Below are positions 57,691 through 64,000 of a stretch of DNA of 64,000 nucleotides, piece after piece. Source of the stretch: Candidatus Acutalibacter stercorigallinarum (lineage in GTDB: Bacteria > Bacillota > Clostridia > Oscillospirales > Acutalibacteraceae). Positions within the stretch are counted from its first letter, which is position 1. Each line of letters begins with the position of its first letter. Made by a program: the position numbers and the translations under genes. The notes under the pieces were generated by a model. That model saw only the letters and a program-made list of their open reading frames with translations. It was not told the origin of the DNA and made no database searches. The stretch lies in the NCBI GenBank assembly GCA_019112625.1, contig DXIW01000013.1, forward strand, positions 32,960 to 96,959, given 5' to 3'.

Positions 57691-59625
57691 ATGGGCAGCA
57701 CAATCGCACAAAAGATCATCGCCGCGCACCTGGTAAGCGGCAGCATGCAGGTGGGCGAGGACATCGGCCTGCGCATCGACCAGACCCTGACCCAGGACGC
57801 CACCGGCACTATGGCCTATCTGGAATTCGAGGCGATGGGCGTGCCCCGGGTAAAGACGGAGCGCAGCGTGGCCTATATCGACCACAACACCCTGCAGAGC
57901 GGCTTTGAGAACGCCGACGACCACAAGTTCATCCAGTCCGTGGCGAAGAAGCACGGCATTTACTTCTCCAAGCCCGGCAACGGCATCTGCCACCAGCTGC
58001 ACCTGGAGCGCTTCGGCGTGCCGGGCAAGACCCTCATCGGCTCGGACAGCCACACCCCCACCGGGGGCGGCATCGGCATGCTGGCCTTTGGCGCCGGCGG
58101 CATGGACGTGGCCGTGGCCATGGGCGGCGGGGAGTACCATATCACTATGCCGAAGATGATGAAAATAAATCTCACCGGCAGGCTCTCCCCCTGGGTCTCC
58201 GCCAAGGACGTGATCCTGGCGGTGCTCCAGAAGCTCAGCGTGAAGGGGGGCGTGGGCCGCATCATCGAGTACGCCGGGGAGGGCGTAAAGACCCTGTCCG
58301 TGCCGGAGCGGGCCACCATCACCAACATGGGCACCGAGCTGGGCGCCACCACCTCCATCTTCCCCTCTGATGAGATCACCAAGGCCTTTTTGGAGGCCCA
58401 GGACCGGGGGGACTGCTGGGTGGAGCTGAAGCCCGACGAGGACGCGGTGTACGACGAGGTCATGGACCTGGACCTCTCCGCCCTGGAGCCCCTGGCCGCC
58501 TGCCCCCACAGCCCCGACGCGGTGAAGTCCGTGGGGGAGCTGGGGCCCATCCATATCGACCAGTGCTGCATCGGCTCCTGCACCAACTCCTCCTATCTGG
58601 ACATGATGCGGGTAGCCTCGATTCTGAAGGGCAAGACCGTGCACCCCGACGTGGACCTGACCATCGGCTGCGGGTCCAAGCAGGTGTACAACATGCTGGC
58701 CCTAAACGGCGCGTTGGCGGACATCATCGCCGCGGGGGCGCGGGTGCTGGAGTGTACCTGCGGCCCCTGCATCGGCATGGGCCAGTCCCCCCGGTCCGGG
58801 GGTGTGTCCCTGCGCACCTTTAACCGGAACTTCGAGGGCCGCAGCGGCACCGCCGACGGCCAGGTCTACCTGGTGAGCCCGGAGACCGCCGCCGCCTCCG
58901 CATTGGCCGGGGTGCTCACCGACCCCCGCACCCTGGGTGACTATGAGCCCATCGCCCTGCCGGAGCAGTTCCTTATCAACGACAACATGATCCTGCCCCC
59001 CGCTCCGGAGTCGGAGATGGACCAGGTGGAGATCCAGCGGGGGCCCAACATCAAGCCCTTCCCCGTGTCCCAGGCGCTGCCGGAGTCCATTGAGAAAAAG
59101 GCGATTCTGAAGGTGGGTGACAACATCACCACCGACCACATTATGCCCGCGGGGGCCAAGATTCTGCCCTTCCGGTCCAACATCCCCTATCTGTCCCAGT
59201 TCTGCTTCGGCGTGTGCGACAAGGAGTTTCCGGAGCGGTGCAAGGCGGCGGGAGGCGGCATCATCATCGGCGGCTCCAACTACGGCCAGGGTTCCTCCCG
59301 GGAGCACGCTGCCCTGGTGCCCCTGTACCTGGGGGTGAAGGCCGTGGTGGCCAAGTCCTACGCCCGCATCCACTGCGCCAACCTGGCCAACGCCGGGCTG
59401 ATCCCCCTGCAGTTCAACGACGAGGCCGACTACGACAAGATCGACCAGATGGACGACCTGTGCCTGCCCCACATCCGCAAGGAGCTGGAACAGGGCACCG
59501 ACGTGACCATGCAGGACCTGACCAAGGGCGTGGAGTTCCGGCTGACCGCCATGCTCACCCCCCGGGAGCGGCAGATGGTGCTGGCCGGCGGCCTGCTGAA
59601 TTACACCAAAGAGAGGAATGAGTGA
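57691..59625 (+). CDS. acn: Aconitate hydratase
   Basis: [62 protein letters not shown]. Confidence 0.95.
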   Translation: MGSTIAQKIIAAHLVSGSMQVGEDIGLRIDQTLTQDATGTMAYLEFEAMGVPRVKTERSVAYIDHNTLQSGFENADDHKFIQSVAKKHGIYFSKPGNGICHQLHLERFGVPGKTLIGSDSHTPTGGGIGMLAFGAGGMDVAVAMGGGEYHITMPKMMKINLTGRLSPWVSAKDVILAVLQKLSVKGGVGRIIEYAGEGVKTLSVPERATITNMGTELGATTSIFPSDEITKAFLEAQDRGDCWVELKPDEDAVYDEVMDLDLSALEPLAACPHSPDAVKSVGELGPIHIDQCCIGSCTNSSYLDMMRVASILKGKTVHPDVDLTIGCGSKQVYNMLALNGALADIIAAGARVLECTCGPCIGMGQSPRSGGVSLRTFNRNFEGRSGTADGQVYLVSPETAAASALAGVLTDPRTLGDYEPIALPEQFLINDNMILPPAPESEMDQVEIQRGPNIKPFPVSQALPESIEKKAILKVGDNITTDHIMPAGAKILPFRSNIPYLSQFCFGVCDKEFPERCKAAGGGIIIGGSNYGQGSSREHAALVPLYLGVKAVVAKSYARIHCANLANAGLIPLQFNDEADYDKIDQMDDLCLPHIRKELEQGTDVTMQDLTKGVEFRLTAMLTPRERQMVLAGGLLNYTKERNE

Positions 59626-59626
59626 T

Positions 59627-60847
59627 ATGGCAGCGTTTGAGAAAATCCCCATGAAAACACCGCTGGTGGAGATGGACGGGGACGAGATGACCCGGGTCAT
59701 CTGGAAGATGATTAAGGACATCCTGCTCCTCCCCTATCTCGACCTGAACACGGAATACTACGACCTGGGCCTGGAGAACCGGGATAAGACGGGCGACCAG
59801 GTGACCATCGACTCTGCCGAGGCCACCAAGAAATACGGCGTGGCGGTAAAGTGCGCCACCATCACCCCCAACGCCGCCCGCATGGACGAGTACCACCTCC
59901 ACGAGATGTGGAAGTCCCCCAACGCCACCATCCGGGCCATTCTGGACGGCACGGTGTTCCGGGCGCCCATCCTGGTGAAGGGCATCACCCCCTACATTCC
60001 CAACTGGAAAAAGCCCATCACCATCGCCCGCCACGCCTATGGCGACGTGTACAAGAGCGTGGAGGCCCAAGTGCCCCAGGGCGCCAAGGCGGAGCTGCTG
60101 GTCACCAAGGCCGACGGCACGGAGGAAAAGTACCCCATTCACGAGTTTACCGAGAGCGGCGGCATCATCCAGGGCCTGCACAACCTGGACAAGAGCATCC
60201 AGAGCTTTGCCCGGGCCTGCTTCAACTACGCTTTGGACACCAACCAGGACCTGTGGTTTGCCACGAAAGATACCATCTCGAAAAAATACGACCACCGCTT
60301 CAAGGACATCTTTCAGGAAATCTATGACATCGAGTACGCGAAGAAGTTCCAGGAGGCGGGCATCGAGTACTTCTACACCCTCATCGACGACGCGGTGGCC
60401 CGGGTGGTCCGCAGCGAAGGGGGCTATATCTGGGCCTGCAAAAACTACGACGGCGACGTGATGAGCGACATGGTGGCCACGGCCTTCGGGTCTTTGGCCA
60501 TGATGACCTCGGTGCTGGTCTCCCCCGACGGCACCTGCGAGTACGAGGCCGCCCACGGCACGGTGCAGCGCCATTACTACAAGTACTTAAAGGGCGAGAG
60601 CACCTCCACCAACTCGGTGGCCACCATTTTCGCCTGGACCGGCGCCCTGCGCAAACGGGGCGAGCTGGACCAGAACGTGCCCCTGGTGAGCTTTGCCAAC
60701 AAGTTGGAGCGGGCCACCATCGAGACCATCGAGTCCGGCGTGATGACCGGGGACCTGGCCGCTATGTCCACCCTGCCCCAGGTGCAGCGGGTGGACACCG
60801 AGGGCTTCCTGCAGGCCATCCGCCAGCGGCTGGACGCCCTGCTGTAA
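59627..60847 (+). CDS. icd: NADP-dependent isocitrate dehydrogenase
   Basis: [40 protein letters not shown]. Confidence 0.95.
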   Translation: MAAFEKIPMKTPLVEMDGDEMTRVIWKMIKDILLLPYLDLNTEYYDLGLENRDKTGDQVTIDSAEATKKYGVAVKCATITPNAARMDEYHLHEMWKSPNATIRAILDGTVFRAPILVKGITPYIPNWKKPITIARHAYGDVYKSVEAQVPQGAKAELLVTKADGTEEKYPIHEFTESGGIIQGLHNLDKSIQSFARACFNYALDTNQDLWFATKDTISKKYDHRFKDIFQEIYDIEYAKKFQEAGIEYFYTLIDDAVARVVRSEGGYIWACKNYDGDVMSDMVATAFGSLAMMTSVLVSPDGTCEYEAAHGTVQRHYYKYLKGESTSTNSVATIFAWTGALRKRGELDQNVPLVSFANKLERATIETIESGVMTGDLAAMSTLPQVQRVDTEGFLQAIRQRLDALL

Positions 60848-60881
60848 GCACAGAAAATACTTAGGAAAGAGTTCGATCCCC

Positions 60882-61526
60882 ATGCAGAAAAAAGATTCCG
60901 TTTCCATGTCGGTCATCCGCCGGCTGCCCCGGTACCACCGGTTCCTCTCGGAGCTGGAGCACAAGGGCGTGACCCGCATCTCTTCCAAGGAGCTCTCGGA
61001 GGAGATGGGCCTTACCGCCTCCCAGATCCGCCAGGACCTGAATTGCTTTGGCGGCTTTGGGCAGCAGGGCTACGGCTACAACGTGCCCCAGCTGTGCGAG
61101 GAGATCAAAAAGATCCTGGGCCTGGGGGCGCACCACAAGTGCGTGCTCATCGGCGCGGGCAACCTGGGGCGGGCCATTGTGGGGCACATGGCCTTCGACC
61201 AGCTGGGGTTTTCCCTCATCGGGGTGTTCGACAACTCCCCACGGGTGATCGGCAGCCAGATCAGCGGCCACGCGGTGCTGGACTACCGGGACATCGCCGC
61301 CTTTGTCCAGCGGGAGGAGCCCATTATGGCCATCCTCTGCGTCCCCAAGGAGAGTGTGGCGGAGATCTCCGACCAGCTGTACGGGCTGGGCATCCGGGCG
61401 TTCTGGAATTTCAGCCACTTCGACATCTCCCTGAGCCACCCGGACGCGGTGGTGGAGAACGTCCACATGAACGACAGCCTGATGACCCTCTGCTACCGGC
61501 TGAGCGCGGAGGAGCCCGGCAGATAA
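60882..61526 (+). CDS. rex: Redox-sensing transcriptional repressor Rex
   Basis: VIRRLPRYHRFLSEL, LTASQIRQDLNCFGGFGQQGYGY, GAGNLGRAI. Confidence 0.96.
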   Translation: MQKKDSVSMSVIRRLPRYHRFLSELEHKGVTRISSKELSEEMGLTASQIRQDLNCFGGFGQQGYGYNVPQLCEEIKKILGLGAHHKCVLIGAGNLGRAIVGHMAFDQLGFSLIGVFDNSPRVIGSQISGHAVLDYRDIAAFVQREEPIMAILCVPKESVAEISDQLYGLGIRAFWNFSHFDISLSHPDAVVENVHMNDSLMTLCYRLSAEEPGR

Positions 61527-61535
61527 CGACGGTAA

Positions 61536-61573
61536 AAAAAGAGGGGCTGCCCCGCGGGGCGGCTCCTCTTTTT
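61536..61573. terminator. Bidirectional terminator after rex
   Basis: AAAAAGAGGGGCTGCCCC-GC-GGGGCGGCTCCTCTTTTT. Confidence 0.88.
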
Positions 61574-61585
61574 GCTGCACGTTTA

Positions 61586-62431
61586 TTATTCGTAGGGGAC
61601 GATCTCGATGCTCTGAATGACCACGGGCTCGGCGGGGGCGCCGGTGTCGGGGTCGGCCTCCACCTGGGAGAGGGCGGTGACGTTCTCCATGCCCTCGAAC
61701 ACCTGGGCGAACACGGTGTGGCCGGTGCCCGCGGTGGAGTAGGCGCCGTCCAGGTAGGGGTTGCCGCCGTGCTCGGTGTACAGGTCCTGCACCGCGTCGG
61801 TGGCCTTATCCATGTTGACGGTGTTGGCACCCAGGCTGTCGTAGTAGTCGGCGTCCTGCTTGTAGACCTCATAGTTCTCCTCGTAGAGGTCCCAGTCGGG
61901 GGCGGTGCCGGTGCAGTTGATGAAGAATTGGCTGCCATTGGTGTCTGCCCCGGAGTTGGCCATGGACACGGCCCCGTCGATGTTCATGAGGTTGGGGGAA
62001 AACTCGTCCTCGAAGGCCTCGCCCCAGACGCTCTCGCCGCCGGTGCCGTCGCCGTTGGGGTCGCCGCCCTGGATCATAAAGTTCTCAATGATCCGGTGGA
62101 AGGTGAGGCCGTCGTAGTAGCCCTCCATGGCGTGGCGCTTAAAGTTATATACCGTCTTGGGGGCGGCCTCGGGGAAGAACCGCAGCTTGATGACCTCGCC
62201 GGTCTCCATGGTGATGACGGCGATCTCCTCCCCCGCCTCGGGCATGTCCAGCTGGTAGCCCACGGAGCCGAAGTCCGGGTCGCCCCGCAGGTCCTTTTCG
62301 GCCACCAGCTCCGAGGAGGCGTCCTCGGAGGCGCCGGCCACGGTCACGGCGGCCTCGTAGTTGCTGCCGCTGCAGGCCGCCAGGGGCAGGGCCAGCAGCA
62401 AAGCCAAGATCAATGGGATCAATTTTTTCAT
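61586..62431 (-). CDS. Cyclophilin-type peptidylprolyl isomerase, predicted lipoprotein
   Basis: Lipobox [47 protein letters not shown]. Confidence 0.92.
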   Translation of the reverse strand: MKKLIPLILALLLALPLAACSGSNYEAAVTVAGASEDASSELVAEKDLRGDPDFGSVGYQLDMPEAGEEIAVITMETGEVIKLRFFPEAAPKTVYNFKRHAMEGYYDGLTFHRIIENFMIQGGDPNGDGTGGESVWGEAFEDEFSPNLMNIDGAVSMANSGADTNGSQFFINCTGTAPDWDLYEENYEVYKQDADYYDSLGANTVNMDKATDAVQDLYTEHGGNPYLDGAYSTAGTGHTVFAQVFEGMENVTALSQVEADPDTGAPAEPVVIQSIEIVPYE

Positions 62432-62571
62432 AACAGGCAAATTCCTTTCTGTTGCAGAATAGCAGTTCCTATTGTAGCGCAAAAGCCGCCGCCCTGCAAG
62501 GGGGAAATTCCCGGGTCATGTTCCCCCGGCGGCGGTCATATACTGCTCTGTAGAAAAAGGAGGATGCCAAA

Positions 62572-63498
62572 ATGAGATTTTACCCGGAAGGCCGTTTGAT
62601 CGACACCCCTGAAAACCGCGCCGCCCTCCGCTCCCCCGCCGCCCTGGCCGAGGCCATGGGGAACGGCCGCATCTTAGAGGCCAGGGCCCTGCTGTGCGAC
62701 AGCTCCCACGACCTGGTGGTGGACCTGGGCCCCATGCGGGGCCTCATCCCCCGGGAGGAGGGGGCCATCGGCATCCGGGAGGGCACGGTGCGGGACATCG
62801 CCATCCTCTCCCGGGTGAACCGGCCGGTGTGCTTCCTGGTACAGGATATGTTCCGGGACGGGGCGGGGCGGCTCACCGCCCTGCTCTCCCGCCGGGCCGC
62901 CCAGGAGCGCTGCCGGGAGCACTACGTAAACGCCCTGCTGCCCGGGGACGTGATCGAGGCCAGGGTCACCCACATCGAGCCCTTTGGGGTGTTTGCGGAC
63001 ATCGGCTGCGGCATTGTCTCCCTGCTGCCCATCGATTCCATCTCCGTCTCCCGTATCGACCACCCAAGGGAGCGGTTCTCCGTGGGGATGGACATCAAAG
63101 CTGTGGTGAAGTCCCGGGAGAACAGCCGGGTGACGCTCTCCCACAAGGAGCTTTTGGGCACCTGGGAGGAGAACGCCGCCCAGTACCACCCCGGGGAGAC
63201 GGTGGCAGGCACGGTGCGCAGCGTGGAGAGCTACGGGGTCTTTGTGGAGCTGGCCCCCAACCTGGCGGGCCTGGCGGAGCGGAAGGAGAACGTGTTCCCC
63301 GGGCAGCAAGCCAGCGTGTTCGTCAAGAGCATCCTCCCCACCCGGATGAAGGTAAAGCTGGTGATCATCGAGACCTTTGACCGGGAGGGGGAAAAGCCCG
63401 CCCCGCCCCGGTATTTCTTCACCGGCAGCCACATGGAGGAGTTCCGGTACTCCCCGCCCCAGTGCGAGAAAGAGATCCTCACCCGGTTTGGCCCCTGA
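62572..63498 (+). CDS. S1 RNA-binding domain protein (S1-like)
   Basis: GDVIEARVTHIEPFGVFADIGCGIVSLLPID and GETVAGTVRSVESYGVFVELAPNLAGLAE repeats. Confidence 0.88.
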   Translation: MRFYPEGRLIDTPENRAALRSPAALAEAMGNGRILEARALLCDSSHDLVVDLGPMRGLIPREEGAIGIREGTVRDIAILSRVNRPVCFLVQDMFRDGAGRLTALLSRRAAQERCREHYVNALLPGDVIEARVTHIEPFGVFADIGCGIVSLLPIDSISVSRIDHPRERFSVGMDIKAVVKSRENSRVTLSHKELLGTWEENAAQYHPGETVAGTVRSVESYGVFVELAPNLAGLAERKENVFPGQQASVFVKSILPTRMKVKLVIIETFDREGEKPAPPRYFFTGSHMEEFRYSPPQCEKEILTRFGP

Positions 63499-63506
63499 AA
63501 CAGGAA

Positions 63507-63541
63507 AGGCCCGCCCAGGCACAGCCCAGGCGGGTCTTTTT
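63507..63541. terminator. Terminator between convergent S1 and clpC genes
   Basis: GCCCGCC...GGCGGGT followed by TTTTTT. Confidence 0.7.
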
Positions 63542-63557
63542 TATGGGATATGGGGAA

Positions 63558-64000
63558 TCAGGCGGTGACTTCCTCGTAGGAGAATTTGCCGCCGGCGTAG
63601 GTGCAGCGGTACCGCTTCCCGGCGGTGATGCTGCCCTCCAGCATCCGCTCGGACACGTCGTCCTCAATCTGGCTCTGGATGACACGCCGCAGGGGCCGGG
63701 CGCCGTAGGTGGGGTCGTAGCCCTTCTCGGCAACAGCCTCCACCGCCTCGGGGGCAAACTCCATCTGGATATCCATCTCCTGGAGCTTCGCCCGCAGGGT
63801 CTCCAGCATCTTCTCCGCGATGCGGGAGGTGTCCTCCTTCGTCAGCTTGTGGAACACGATGATGTCGTCCACACGGTTGAGGAATTCGGGCTTGAAGAGG
63901 TTCTTCAGCTCGCCCATGACTAGGTCCTTGGTCTTTTCGAAGTCCGCCTCGCCGGTGGCGTCCCCCTGGGTGAAGCCCAGGCTCTGCTGCTTCTCGGTGA
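63558..64000 (-). CDS. clpC: ATP-dependent Clp protease ATP-binding subunit ClpC/ClpB type (5' end outside window)
   Basis: ELKNLFKPEFLNRVDDIIVFHKL...GYDPTYGARPLRRVIQ. Confidence 0.9.
   Translation of the reverse strand, partial: TEKQQSLGFTQGDATGEADFEKTKDLVMGELKNLFKPEFLNRVDDIIVFHKLTKEDTSRIAEKMLETLRAKLQEMDIQMEFAPEAVEAVAEKGYDPTYGARPLRRVIQSQIEDDVSERMLEGSITAGKRYRCTYAGGKFSYEEVTA

Noticed and set aside
1-64000. CRISPR array, toxin-antitoxin, restriction or other defence system
   Set aside because: No regularly spaced repeats, cas, RM, TA or retron-like genes recognised in any frame.

Overview
64-kb window of a GC-rich Firmicute chromosome, Oscillospiraceae/Clostridia-like judging by its sporulation genes, L-box and T-box leaders and gene order. 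It is dense with housekeeping genes. I see no prophage, transposase, CRISPR array, toxin-antitoxin or defence locus. Main blocks: pepT / TIM-barrel isomerase / PFK / ppk1 / ppx; tRNA-Ser, asnS, tRNA-Gly, tRNA-Cys; a XerC-like recombinase, radA, cwlD; a metF / activation-domain / metH operon; an AAC(3)-family gene; xerD-spoIIM; yajC-tgt-queA; a lysine-riboswitch-led asd-dapA-dapB-ACT operon; yfhO; T-box-led tyrS; recN-argR-nadK-tlyA-dxs-folD-lgt; an M16 pair; upp-rpiB-tsaB-tsaE-fhs; rodA; an MBL / DUF3006 / ATP-grasp / flavin-reductase cluster; ftsK-uppP-ClpP-like; acn-icd-rex; a cyclophilin; an S1 protein; and the 3' part of clpC. The least explained sequence is noncoding: (i) an AT-rich island (about 21.66-21.95 kb) beside spoIIM/xerD with clustered DnaA-box-like motifs and a dif-like 28-mer; (ii) a perfect 13-bp-arm palindrome just upstream of the XerC-like gene, followed by a roughly 500-bp G+T-biased orphan region and a tandem LexA-like repeat; (iii) twin palindromic operators upstream of yfhO; (iv) an imperfect palindrome on the -10 of the acn-icd-rex promoter. 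No single clearly new system is demonstrated. All coordinates and motifs were read by eye, with no database searches.
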